A stretch of 64,000 bases of DNA from Parasponia andersonii. Its lineage: Eukaryota > Streptophyta > Magnoliopsida > Rosales > Cannabaceae. The number at the start of each line of letters is the position of its first letter. Positions within the stretch are counted from its first letter, which is position 1. Both the position numbers and the translations under genes were made by a program. The notes beneath the pieces were generated by a model. That model made no database searches and was not told where the DNA came from. It was given only the letters and a program-made list of their open reading frames with translations. Shown in pieces: positions 11,088-22,710 of the stretch. The stretch spans positions 1,628,039 through 1,692,038 of the forward strand of contig JXTB01000004.1 of the NCBI GenBank assembly GCA_002914805.1, written 5' to 3'.

Positions 11088-13363
11088 TTGGCGAAAATTT
11101 TACGTTTTGTAGACTATATAACCTTTGTGCTGGTCGAATTAGTAGTTGTTTGTACTTCAATTGACATTTCTAGTACTGCGCCTGTTAGTCCTACAGATAT
11201 GTCAACAGCCAATTTAATTCGGGTCGATCAAACAGGCAATGGAGATTTTAGAAAGATTCAAGACGCCATCAATTCTGTTCGGGCAAATAACTCTGAGCTG
11301 GTTTTCATATGGATTAAACCTGGAACTTACAGGTTCTTATGATTAATATTTTATCGTGTTTAATTAGAGTTACTAATTTTTTTTTTCATTTTTAATCAAC
11401 AGTATTATATATAACACATATATGCAGAGAAAAGATTGTAGTGCCTTCTGATAAACCTTTCATAACTTTAAGTGGGACAAAATCATCTGACACCGTAATA
11501 ACGTGGAACGACAGTGGGGAGATATTCGACTCTTCAACACTCTCTGTACTGGCTTCTGATTTTGTTGGACGATTTCTCACAATTCAGGTTCATGTCTACC
11601 TAAATTTTCCTCAACATATGTTTTTATTTTTCGTTTCGAATATTTATTCTCATCATTATGTCCGGGCGAGTTAGGTGTTTGCAATTTTCAACTAGGATCT
11701 TTTTTTGAAGAATCCAAATAGCAAAGAACATTGTTTTAATGTAAATTCTATAATGAATTTAGATCTTTGCATACAAATACCAGAGACTAACGAATATAAA
11801 TATTTACCGTGATTTTGCTCATTTTTTCACAGTGATTTGGCTCAGTTGTTTACGCTCAAGTTGAAAGATCATTAATATTCATTTTACTAAGAAAATATTT
11901 ACACTCGTGACTCAGCGTTTACAATCCCGAAAACCCCAATAACCTCTAATTATTTTTAGTTCAACAAACCCCAAAACCCCGAAATTCTGTAACTAATACC
12001 TATTTTCAGTTCTTTCGACCTTGAAAACCCCACGAGCCTTTTCAACAAGTTACATTATTGCTCTGAGCTCTTGTAGTCTCTCTCTCTCCCCCATAATTTT
12101 ATTGAATACAAAAACTATTTATTGAGTTTAAAAATAGACTAGTCCCAATAGCATTACGAATATTACTCCTAATAGAGATGTATGCATATACATATTCTAT
12201 TAAGAGTTCTAGTAGTACAAAACTATCAATAATCTCGTACATTCTCTCTATTAATCCCAACTAGCCAATTCCTATTTAGATTAAGAAACACTGAATAAAT
12301 AGTCACTAACAAAAATCTTTAAATAGTTAATTCATTGATTAAATTAGGTATGAATGATCAATTAGCTGAGTACCAACTTAATTAGATGAATGTAAGCAAG
12401 TATTAACTGATGTTGTGTAATTACAGAATACTTATGGAACAACTGGGAAAGCCGTTTCACTAAGGGTGTCCGGAGATAAAGCTGCATTCTACAATTGTAG
12501 AATCCTCTCTTATCAAGATACCCTTTTGGATGATTCAGGAAGGCATTACTTCAATAATTGTTATATAGAAGGCGCTGTTGATTTCATTTTTGGGAACGCT
12601 GCTTCTCTCTTTGAAGTGAGTAAAAAACTTTGTAGTAGATACACATGTATATATATATATATATACACAAATATATACGCGTTATCTTTGTATAAATTGC
12701 TTATTAAGTTCATCTGTATATGTTTGTCCATATAGAAATGCCACCTGCATTCCTTATCTGAAAGAGATGGAGCCATTACTGCTCAACGTAGACTATCTTC
12801 AACAGAGAACACTGGCTTCACTTTCTTAGGCTGCAAGATCACTGGTGATGGAGCCACCTTTCTCGGTAGGCCGTGGGGTGCTTTCTCAAGAGTGGTGTTT
12901 GCCTACTCTTTCATGTCCTCTGTTATAATTCCACAGGGATGGAATGACTGGGGAGACCAGGCCACACACAGGTATCTCCAAACTTAATTGAATCACTTCC
13001 CAAAGTAGTGCACACTACATATGTAAAAATATCTAGTTATCTTACTCTTTTAGGCTTTGAAAATTTTAAATAAAAATTATAGCTCCTCCATTGGTTGAGC
13101 TTGATCGATTTTTATTTTTTATTTTTAAATTCATGTCTACTGTTTTTGGATGAAGTTCTGTGTACTACGGTGAGTACAAGTGCTATGGTCCTGGTGCGAA
13201 TAGGTCCAAGAGGGTGGGCTGGTCACGCAGCCTAACAAGCAATGAAGCTGCTTCATTTTTGACAAAGGACATGATCGGGGGGAGAGACTGGCTTAGGGCT
13301 CCACCAACCAGCTTCAGGAGAGGCTCTGCTGTTTTCTCTGTAAAAGATAATAACGATGAATAG
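11088..13363 (+). CDS. Pectinesterase (pectin methylesterase), AtPME11-type, five exons
   Basis: Exons run 11199 (or earlier)-11332, 11428-11587, 12427-12615, 12736-12971 and 13156-13363, all with GT...AG introns and matching phase. The protein is 308 residues counted from the first in-frame ATG at 11199. Family blocks in order, with residue numbers from that ATG: GTYRE (42-46), GKAVALRV (105-112), YQDTL (127-131, Asp129), VDFIFG (149-154, Asp150) and LGRPWG (204-209, Arg206, Trp208). The two catalytic aspartates and the Arg are kept. The usual Gln before AVAL is Lys106, as I recall for Arabidopsis PME11. There is no PMEI pro-region, so this is a short, type-2 enzyme that would remove methyl groups from cell-wall pectin. 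An open hydrophobic stretch ([18 protein letters not shown]) before the ATG looks like a signal peptide but lacks an in-frame ATG. The N-terminus is therefore unsettled, and a one-base sequence error or non-functional allele is possible. Confidence 0.9.
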
Positions 13364-14339
13364 AAGAGAAAGAAAGCATTCATATTTGGGTCGACATTTG
13401 GTATGGACCATAACAAGATGTCAAATTTTTCTACGTATATATATTCTTGTGACGCGCACCACCAGGCATCTACACATATATCACTGAATACAATATTTTG
13501 GTTGTCTCAATTAACAATGATTAATGTAAAGAGCCTACTTATAAGATGTCTATATAGACATGTATATAGAGACGAAAAAATATTGAATTAGTGTTCACAT
13601 GCATAGTCCGATTGATAACTATACTTGACAATATTATGGGAAAAAAATATTTCAAATTAAGCATCAATTATCAAGAATGTCAAAAAGAAAAGAAAAAGTC
13701 TATACAAAACAGTCTTTGAAATAGCACTTTAAGAGAAAGTCTAGTCTCTAAAAACTTTTTGCAGAATATATTTTTGTAAGTTATAATTGGATCACGCTCG
13801 GCACCATGTTTGATAGTAAAATTAAAGCTATTTTGCAAAAGAGTTTTAAAATGTAGGCCTTGTACTATAAATCAATGTTTAAAGGATTTTTTTTTTTTGA
13901 TAAATTTTTTGAAGGATCTCAATTTCTCCAATTTCCCCCCCCCCCCAAAAAAAAGTGCCCGAAGAAAAATGGCATCAACGACGATCAACGTAGTATAATT
14001 TACATGTGTAATATGATGATCTTGTGAAACATCAAATAACCAGAGTTTAGCCCAAAAACTTCTTTGGATCTTTGCTTCCGTAATTTTAGCAGGAGGATCA
14101 CTGTTAAGGCTTCAGCTCTCGTAACAGATGTTTCCAGGTTTTTCATTTAATGCTAAATGTAATTTCATGGAAACAAAAGAGAAATTTTATTAAATATGCT
14201 TCAAAAGATTCTAAATGTTCAAGTCAATAAACATTTGAAATATATGCTCCTCGGCAATTTTTAGACGAAAACACCCTTAAATTTTTAGAGCAGATTTTAT
14301 GAGCAGATTTTTATTTTCTAAACATAAGTTCTCATCCTA
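13364..14339. other. Downstream region of the pectinesterase, no further gene
   Basis: AT-rich, no coding signal. It contains a run of 12 C followed by 8 A at 13935-13954. The 3' untranslated part of the pectinesterase must lie at its left end. Confidence 0.5.
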
Positions 14340-14720
14340 CACTACAAGAAACATGACTTTCGCCGACGCATTTTTTCGTCGGAAAAAGTAGCATAAACCC
14401 GTCGGCGAAAGGTATTTGACAATTACCGACGTAATTACTCGTTGGTGACTATCGTCAGTGTAAGACCATAGCTAAATGTCACTTTTCGACGGAAATTTAA
14501 TTTCGTCGGTAAAAATAACCTTCGCCGACGCATTAATGATTTTTATCGACGCACGGTTTACGTCGGTAAAAATATGACCATATTCGAAATCTACTTGATT
14601 TTCACCGACGAATAAACGTGTCAGTGAAAGCCAAACAATTACCGACGTATTTATGCGTCAGTGAAAGTTATTAAAGAAATAAATTAAAAATGTACAATAC
14701 ATTTTCCGAGGACAAAATAC
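14340..14720. repeat. CACTA terminal inverted repeat and subterminal repeats
   Basis: After CACTACAAGAAA there are at least eight short blocks built on TTCGCCGACG, TCGTCGG, ATTACCGACGTA or their complements. In CACTA elements these subterminal blocks are the binding sites of the accessory TnpA-type protein. Confidence 0.8.
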
Positions 14721-15000
14721 GTCGGTGAAAATATCTAGAAAATATTTTTAAAAATATAAATACTTTTACAGATGACAAAGTCGATCCAAAAATTTTATTA
14801 ATTTGTTAAAAAAATTAATTTAATTGATTATTATAATTATTAATTAATTAATAATAATGAATAATTAATAATTAATTTGGTTAAGTAATATATTAAAATT
14901 TGAAAGAAGATATATTAATACAAATTTTATTAAATAAAGAAAATATACAAATTGTATCTAAAATTAGAACATATTATAAAATAAAAAATGTTTATAATTC

Positions 15001-16190
15001 TGGAGGCAGAGACGGTGGCATTTCGATGCTGAGCTTTGCAATCAATGTTTGAAGCATCCGATTTTACTCGTTGAGTTGTCGCTGAGTCTCCTAGAGACGG
15101 CGTTGGTTCTTTGCTTCCTTTTCGGCCATTTGTCGCTGAGTTTTGTCAATCCGCCGTGCGTGCTCCGCATCCTTCTCAGCTAGCTACTACTTCAAGGTGG
15201 CGATGGTCTTAGTGACTTGTTCCGTGCTGGCAGCCCTCTGTTCTCCTGTACTTTTCAACTGGGGGAGTGTTCCCAACCCTTTCTGCCACCTAAATCTAGT
15301 TCCTAAAGCCTTGGACATGATCTGAAATTCATCGACCTATTCTGGCCCACCACAGACTTAGTAGACGAGGCACCATCCCCAAGCTCAGACTGAGTTTGAG
15401 TGAGCGCCTCCGCCCTGGACGTAACTATCTCCGCCTAAAACAAAAATTAAAGTAATTATAATTTATATACGTAAATTAAAAATTTTAAACAAATAGAATG
15501 AATTCTTACATGTTTCTCTTGGGTGTACTCGTTCCGCCAACTAGACGGCTTGAGATGGCGGCTCTTGAAGTAGTCGATAGGGCTTATAAGCTCTCCGGTC
15601 TTTGGGTTGCCCTATGAAAAGTAGGAAAAAAAAGGTAGATTATTTAGTTATAGTATATTTTGTACTGATTAGAGAAAATGTTTGACTTTCTAACCTTTGC
15701 CTTCATCTGGCTAATCATGGTAGACGACTCCTGTGCAGGCGAATATAATTGCTTAGACTGATTTTCCGAGTTCTGTGTTGAGACTTGCTGCAAAAATATA
15801 CAAGTTGTTAATTTCACCATTGATTATAATTTATTCTTAATAATTATTTTTTTTTTGTAAAAGCATGTTAATTACCTCAAACTCTTGAGAACCGAAACGA
15901 TCACAAAAAATATTCCACTGATCGAAGGGAACGTTCTTGTACAGATTGGCCTTAATAAAAGCCATATCCCTCTTACCGCCCATTTTCGTAAAATATTTCC
16001 GCATCATGTTGTGCCAATCCCGTAAATATGCCATCATGGACTGCTCAATAGAGTCCATGAAGAGTGCATCGGACCGAGGATAATCAAACTTTACCTGCGA
16101 AATTAAAATGGACAATTATTAATAAAGACTTTTATTAAAATAGCTTAAAATAAATATTTTAAGAAACTCACTCACCTCCATCTAGTTCAA
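15001..16190 (-). pseudogene. CACTA accessory protein remnant (plant Transposase_24 / Ptta type)
   Basis: The clearest part, 16115-15837, encodes AYLRDWHNMMRKYF and YKNVPFDQWNIFCDRFGSQEFE, the signature of the Ptta/En/Spm plant transposase domain. Following pieces toward 15500 read SENQSKQ, then SRHLKPSSWRNEYTQEKH, and toward 15000 a coiled-coil tail, matching the usual order. The pieces are separated by AT-rich, intron-like stretches and stops. The full gene is not open. It lies between the DUF4216 remnant and the terminus, as usual in CACTA elements. Confidence 0.75.
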
Positions 16191-16650
16191 GATGAGCTCA
16201 ATGTTTTCTTTCTTCACATCCTTCCACGTCAGAGTGGAAGCTGGGATGGTGTCTCTTGCCATGATCCAAGATAGGCTTTCCTGTCTTCTCACAAAACTCG
16301 ACCTTCAATTAGTCAGTCTTAAGCCTCCTAAGTTTTTTTTCAACCGAACAACCTCTCGTCTCTTCCCTAAACCTCTTTCCCTTGGGATCATATCTATCAT
16401 CTCCATAGTTGGAATCGGAGGCAACACTAGTTGCTAGGGGAGCACTCCCGTGGCTAGATATCCTATAAAAAAACATTATCGTAGTTTAGAAACGTTACAT
16501 AGCAATATAAAAAATAATAAACAAAAAATTTTCAAAACTCTACACACACTAGAATATAAAATTATGTTACATTATCAGATATTCCATTCTCTTCTTTAGA
16601 ACTTGTATCACTATCGTTATCAAGTTCAACTTCTTCATCATTTTATTCCT

Positions 16651-17346
16651 CTAAAGTATCGTCTTCGAACTCATATCATCAACTAAGAAGTCATTAGGGG
16701 TTACAACACAAGTTTGACAAATAAGGTCATCAATATTGTCAACTTCATCTGGTTCAACATCTTTTCGATGAAATCGAATATTTTCCATTTCCGGAAGCTC
16801 AACCCACAATTGGAATGACAAAGAATTCGCTTCTTGCAAAATAGGAACATCGGTGCTTGTTGATGCAATATCAGAAACATCTACTGCATCTGAAAAGTCC
16901 CATATGTTTCGAAGCGTATACTTGTCAACAAGTTTCCATAATGGCCCATTCTTATCATCATTGGTGTAATAAATCAGCTCTGCTTGTGATGCAAGTATAA
17001 ATAGGTCATCTTTGTACCAGTAAGCACCTGTGTATATACTTGTGAATTGTTCGTCTAGCTGAATCCGTTTTTTTCTCGGATCAGTGTCGAACCACTTGCA
17101 TCTAAACAATACCACATTGCACCTTTTAATATATGACAACTCTAGAACTTGTTCCAATATACCATAGAAGAAGTTCCCATCAGATCTAGGAACACAGACA
17201 CCACAATTCTGGGTGTTGCGTTTACTGTCACGCTTATCAACTAGAAACTTTATGTACACACTTGGAGAACACAAGGAGATACCACCAGAACTCGACCAGA
17301 GAATAATGTTTATAAGCAAACAACAACACATAACGTGTAATCCCAA
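16651..17346 (-). pseudogene. CACTA Tnp2 C-terminal remnant (DUF4216)
   Basis: The 231-codon open stretch contains FFYGILEQVLELSY, VVLFRCKWFDTD and DDLFILASQAELIYYTND, which are the conserved blocks of the DUF4216 region at the end of CACTA transposases. An acidic tail follows. The catalytic domain that should precede it is absent: the sequence turns AT-rich and non-coding after 17420. So this copy cannot supply transposase. Confidence 0.85.
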
Positions 17347-17420
17347 ATTGTCTAAACGGGAAAATTCAGAAGTCGATATCGAGATGCATAATCTCTCATC
17401 GACTCCTAAATGGATCTAAG

Positions 17421-18499
17421 GTAATTTCTTTCGTGCATAGAATAAATCATGCATATATTAAAGATAGTTGATAAGCATACATATTTGAAAAGAAATCATC
17501 AACCAACAAAATAACTGTAGATCGATTATTCTCTTCTATGGGTATTTTTGTAATTTCGGGACTTCTAGGGGTGTCATAGGGGTATTTCGGAAAATCTACA
17601 TATTTTATTGGTATCTTGTGTACTCTAGGGTTATTTTGGGAAATTTAGCATGCTTTATGTCTTATAGGGTTGTTTTATCATTTTAGGTGTCATATGATTA
17701 ATTTTTATTTAATACACAATTTTTATTTACTATAATTTTAATCTAATATTAAAAATTATTATGTATATTATGAAATCTAAAATTTTTAAGGGATAAAATT
17801 TTAAGTGCCAAAAAAAAGGGGGAACTTGTACCGCTTTTAGGGGATTCTAACCACTAAGGATCCTCCAAAAGACGGTACAAGTTCCCTCCTCTTTTTTCGG
17901 TGTTCAATATTTTATTACACATTTTGGTTCACTAAAATGATGAACACATGCTCCAAAAATTAAGTTTAATAAGTTGCACATATGGCACCGAGTACCAAGA
18001 GATGTGCACACTAAGTACTCCAAACAATAGCGTTTGGATATCGTAGTAATCATGCCTTGGGATCTTACCCGAAGGACTCAAACCAATAGCGTTTAGATAC
18101 CGTAGTAATTTGATTCGTTTTGAATAATTAAATTCATTCGATCGAAATAGATAAATACTAATGCTCCACTTTATAATTTTATCAATATGATAGTAACATT
18201 TTATAAGAGATGAGATTTCTATTTATTATTCATATGGTTTAAGTATGTCAAATTTTACTATTTCATCAAGAAAATCAAAAGAACAATTTTACATGACATT
18301 TTGCAATTTATCTTTAAAATTCAAATATCTGTATCGTGTTTGGTTTTATAACTCTCATTGCGGTAAACGTACTCTAACGATTATTAACATTTTTTATTCC
18401 AATATAATTATTTGCAACAAATAAAAAATTTGTTGATAGACTATATATATAACAATAGTTTCAAAAATGTTTTGTAATTGAAGATAAAATAAAATGATG
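17421..18499. other. Non-coding DNA between CACTA remnant and solo LTR
   Basis: No gene seen. It holds the hairpin at 17803-17905 and two direct repeats of about 36 bp (18015-18050 and 18074-18109, spaced 59 bp) sharing AATAGCGTTT and GTAGTAAT. Confidence 0.5.
17803..17905. repeat. Near-perfect inverted repeat (foldback of about 100 bp)
   Basis: The left arm 17803-17838 and right arm 17866-17905 are inverted copies sharing AACTTGTACCG and flanking A/G-rich tracts. The middle (AGGGGATTCT ... GGATCCTCC) is itself partly self-complementary. The whole can fold into one long hairpin. It may be a small MITE, or the fused ends of a larger element. There is no coding content. Confidence 0.75.
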
Positions 18500-19268
18500 G
18501 TTTATATAAAATCCGAAAATTTTTAAGAGCATTTTAGACTTTTCGTATTAAGTGGAAAACTTGTAATTAAGTAATTTTTGGAATAAAATAAGAAAAATAT
18601 TTGGAATATTTTATTCATTTACAATAATGCCTGAAATTTACTTAAAAGGGCCCCCTAGAGTTCAAATTCTCAGCAAAGAAAACCCTTGAGAAAGAGAGAA
18701 AAAGAGAGAAACAACAGTTTCTATTCGAGTTCTGCCACGCTACCATCACTACCAGCCTTGGCTCACACACTGATACATGTCGAAGGTCTACTGAAGATGA
18801 AGCCAACGCTACCAGTCCTACCTCATTTTGATGTTGGACGAAGTCCCGTAAAGATTCCATCTATAATGAGGTTTTTTGGCCATTGGCGTGACGTTTGATC
18901 TCTGTTTTCGACACCTCCAGTGTGTGTGGTCTTCTTTCATCGTTGTTGACTATCCCCAAGTAGTTGCACGTCAAAATTTATCTCCGGTAAAGTTTTACCA
19001 CTTTTACCGTTTTTACCAACTATGTAAAAGTGATATTTTCTATATTTTTAGTTAGGTAATTATTTTACCTGAGATAAATATATGAGGTAAAAAAGGATTA
19101 AAAACCATGAATAATTACGATTGGTGGAAGTAAAAACGGGATCCGATAGTCCGGTAACTTTTAAATAGAAAAATGTAGTATTTTTCTAATTTATAATAAA
19201 AAATGATATTCTTGCAAAAATAAATAGTGTTGGACTAGAATCTGTTAGTATTCAGATTTGGGCTTTAG

Positions 19269-19919
19269 TGTCACGATCCTACCCTCAAACTAGACAATCA
19301 TGCGATACTTAGTATAATCCGTCACACTAAGTCAGCCTACCAACACTCAAGAAAGGGATTTAGAGTAAACTTTGAGACAAAATGGCAAAAGATAAGAGAG
19401 TTTGAGTGAATAAAAACTTTGTATTACTCTTAGAATGCTTACAACTCTCACAAATGAGATTTATGCACAAATGAACCCAAGGGTTCCTTTATATAGGCAA
19501 AGCCTATACCAACCAAGGGTTATGATTGTGCCAAGTGGTATGATCTTACAAAGGGTCTAGAATAATCCCAAATAAAATAATAATATTTACAAAGATATTT
19601 ACATAGAGAAATCTAGAATAAGTATGACCTAGATCCTTTTAGGAGGTTCATCTACTATCTTGACTTTTCCAAGTCATTCTGGGAGTTTCTAGGACTGTTC
19701 TAATCCATCTAATACCATCTGGCTTTGTCTAGAGCCTGCTAGGACTTAGTAGTGCCATCTAGAGTCTTCTAGCATGACCAAGATCTCTTTTGATCATTCT
19801 AAAAGTGTCTACCATGTTCTATAGCCTTCCTCTATCCATTTGGGTGAGTAGTATATATAGAGGATCTTAGAGCCATGAGCAGCAATAATTAGATTTTGGG
19901 GAGCCAAATGAGCGGGGCA
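19269..19919 (-). repeat. 3' LTR of the chromovirus
   Basis: Begins TGTCACGA and ends GGGGCA on the plus strand. It aligns over its whole length with 30923-31570. The adjoining plus-strand bases 19920-19940, read backwards, give the polypurine tract GAGTGGGGGAGGATCTTA. Confidence 0.9.
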
Positions 19920-19929
19920 TAAGATCCTC

Positions 19930-20640
19930 CCCCACTCAAGTTCATGATCTCCCCGTCACGCCATCGACTTTGAACCGCTCAATATGGTTTTTGAATTGTT
20001 ATAAGGTATCCTCATGCTCCCAATTAGCCTCGGCCTCAGGAAAATTTTTCCATTTCATTAAGTATTCTCGATAGTTAGGAACACTACCTTGCGGATCAAG
20101 CAATCAGCTAGAATACACTCTACCTCTTTATCAAAAGAGGTTACCACCATAGTAGGAGCCTTTTTGGACTCACTACTTAAAGGATCTTCCTCATCTCTAT
20201 AGTAGGGTTTTAGCATACTAACATGGAAGACAGGAAAAATCTTTAACTTGGCAAGAAATTGAAGCTTATAGGAGACCTTATCCACAAGCTTGAGAATTGG
20301 AAATGGACCCTCGTACTTACGCATCAACCCTTTATGCACTTTCTTTAAGGTTTTGAACTGTTGGGGCAGTAGTTTGACAAGGACTAAATCTCCCTCTTGA
20401 TGCTCAACATGTCTTTTCTTTTTGTCGGCCCACTTTTTCATTCTTTTAGAAGCTTTGTTTAAGTAGGCTCTAGCCAACTCTACTTGTTCATGCCATGTCT
20501 TAGCAAACTTGAATGTCGCAGGACTCTTCCCATTGTAACTTATCACTGAGGCATGTAGAGTCATAGGTTGTTGACCCATGACTATCTTAAAGGGAATCTT
20601 GCCTGTAGACTCACTCCTCTGGAGGTTAAAGGAGAATTGA
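19930..20640 (-). pseudogene. Chromovirus integrase C-terminus with chromodomain-like end
   Basis: The stretch shows the integrase C-terminal GPF-like block (KYEGPFPILKLVDKVSYKLQF) and VHPVFHVS-like FPVFHVSMLKPYY, then the start of a chromodomain (EVECILADCLIRK). Toward the polypurine tract, chromodomain-like residues continue. A chromodomain here is the defining mark of chromoviruses and is thought to guide insertion to marked chromatin. Fossil. Confidence 0.8.
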
Positions 20641-21161
20641 GCTACATCAAGTAATTTTACCTAATCTTTTTAGTTAGCACTTATAAAGTGCCTCAAATAT
20701 AGCTCCAGCAAGGCATTCTCCCTTTCTGTTTGACTATCACTTTAGGGGTGAAAGTTAGTAGAAAAGTTTTAGTCTGAGCCTATCAACTTGAATAATTCTG
20801 TCCAAAACCTTCCAGTGAATCAGGGATCACGATCACTTATGATGTTTGACGGGACTCCCCAAAGCTTTATAACATGCTTCATGAAGAGTCGCGCGGTCTC
20901 ATCAGTATGGCAATTAGGTGAAGCAGGTATAAAGGTGGCATACTTGCTGAAGTGATCAACTACCACTATAGGATAAAATCCATTAGGTAGGCTAGTGATA
21001 AAATCCATGGAAACTCTCTCCCACAACCTCTCAGGAATGTAGAGAGATTCCAACAATATGCCTGGTGATTGTTATTCCATCTTGTTTTGTTGATACATAA
21101 GACAAGTTCATACACAGGCCTCGACATTATCCCTCAGCCGAGGCCAATAGTAGAGAGCTTT
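20641..21161 (-). pseudogene. Chromovirus integrase core remnant
   Basis: ERLWERVSMDFITSLP and VVVDHFSKYATFIPA, then VPSNIISDRDP, are standard blocks of the integrase catalytic core. The coding sequence is cut on its right side by the Sirevirus-type insertion at 21162. Fossil. Confidence 0.88.
21157..21161. repeat. Left target-site duplication GCTTT
   Basis: GCTTT directly precedes the LTR at 21162 and recurs at 27506-27510 directly after the other LTR. Confidence 0.88.
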
Positions 21162-22659
21162 TGTTGGGAAATTAAGGCTTCAATCTTACTCACTCTTATT
21201 TTGAAGATAACAAGTATTAGATTTAGTATTAATGATTTAACTTGAGTGTGTAGTGAAATCGTTTTAAAATTCTAGCTCAAGTTAATCAAGGAATTAAGCT
21301 TAAAGATGGATGCTTATAGACTTATTAGAATCAAGCTTGAAGATGGACAATCAAGATACAAGACTATACTTAGATAGAGTATATTTCATATTTAGTCTTG
21401 TATTTGATTTAGTTCATTGCCGATAAATTCTCTTTGATATGGCTCAAAAATCTTTCAAATGAATTAGTTAAACTTTAAATTCACTAATTCTAAATTGTTT
21501 GAAAATAAATATTATTTCTAATTTAGCCCAAACATTCTCAAAAGTACATTTTTTAATGTTTAAAATAATTTGAAAAGAAAGTTTTAAGAACGACCAAAAA
21601 TTGGTTCAAAGAAACCAAAAATAGGTTTATGAACAATTTTGGTCGACTAAAATAACGGCCAAAAATGACCATTAGAGCTGAACTGTCATGTCAGATTCTA
21701 ACGGCTAGTTTTTTGGTTGACCAAAATTATTTCTGATCGATCAAAATTTTGGCAGCAAGTTACCAATGGTCGAAAATAGCTAGTTTTTTAAGATGCCTTT
21801 AAATAGAGCCAAGTTTGATTATTTAGAATAAAAGAATATGAAGCTACATTGATACTCAATCAGTTTCTAAGTATAAAAAGCTCTCTTTTAATTTACTTTA
21901 ACTTTCAAATCTATTTGTGCCATTCCTAGAGCATCATTTGTGCATTATTCTCAAATCACCTAAGCTTATCTTGTATTATTTCTTTGAGAGGTGATTCTTT
22001 GAGTAAGTGTTCACTTGTATTTTCATAAAATCACTATTGAGAGGTGAGGTTGGGACTAGAGTCATAAACAACCCTGTAGAGGTGAGGTTGCCACCGGATT
22101 CATAAACAACCCGATTTAGATGAGGTTGCCACCAGAGTCATAAACAACCCGTGAGTTGGTGAGATTGGCACCATTGTCTAAACAATCCGTATAGGTGAGG
22201 TTATCACCAGAGTCAAAACAATCTGAGGTTAGGCATGATAGAGCCGGGGTCAAGACTCTTATAAAGGCTAGGGTGTGCCTAAGAAGAATTCACTCCGTTT
22301 ATAAAAGGGTCGGTCAAGCCTATAATTTCGATCCGATAATGGAAAGCTCAAAGCAAGTTACCGAGGGTTGGGGACGTAGGCAAACCGTCGTGTTTGTCAA
22401 ACCTCGTAAAAACTGAGTTTGCACTTTCTCTATCCCTGCACTCTTTACTTTATTGCAAGCTATTTAATTGAGTGTTTGATATTTAGTGTGCTTAGTATAC
22501 TTGCTATTATTGCTATATGTTTGGCATTATCGTTGATTTAGCTAAAAAGTTTCAAAATAGTGGTCTATAGTTTTGAATAGTTGAAAAAATTCTTAAAATG
22601 TTCTAAGACGCGATTCACCCCCTCTTGGGTTGTCAATCTTGGGCTAACAATAGATAAAA
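21162..22659 (+). repeat. 5' LTR of the Sirevirus derivative
   Basis: Starts TGTTGGGAAATT and aligns along its length with 25985-27505. Near the end both copies contain a set of short direct repeats around GTGAGGTTGCCACC-like blocks (about 22040-22230). Confidence 0.9.
22040..22240. repeat. Short tandem repeats inside the Sirevirus LTR
   Basis: A block of about 40 bp, GAGGTTGCCACC plus GAGTCATAAACAACCC, recurs about five times with differences. The matching block is present in the 3' LTR at about 26885-27080, so it predates this insertion. Confidence 0.75.
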
Positions 22660-22710
22660 ATTAGTATCATAACTTAGTGCTCAATTTTAAAAGACTTAAC
22701 CGTCTTCAGA

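Larger units (their letters stand above)
14340..17420 (-). mobile_element. CACTA (En/Spm) DNA transposon, 3' half
   Basis: The left edge is the classic CACTA terminus CACTACAAGAAA at 14340. It is followed by some 380 bp of subterminal motifs that repeat in both directions, such as TTCGCCGACG, CGTCGG and ACCGACG. Further in are two transposase-type gene remnants on the minus strand, so this is the element's 3' end. The catalytic Tnp2 part and the 5' terminus are missing, or lie beyond the LTR insertion that starts at 18505. The base triplet before the terminus is CTA. Confidence 0.85.

Noticed and set aside
10828-11164. Open frames around the AT/AC microsatellite as an upstream pectinesterase exon
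   Set aside because: They translate the microsatellite (IYIYIHTHTHTH) and show no joining splice site in frame.
22195-22416. 73-codon open frame
   Set aside because: It lies in the Sirevirus LTR and is not open in the partner LTR.
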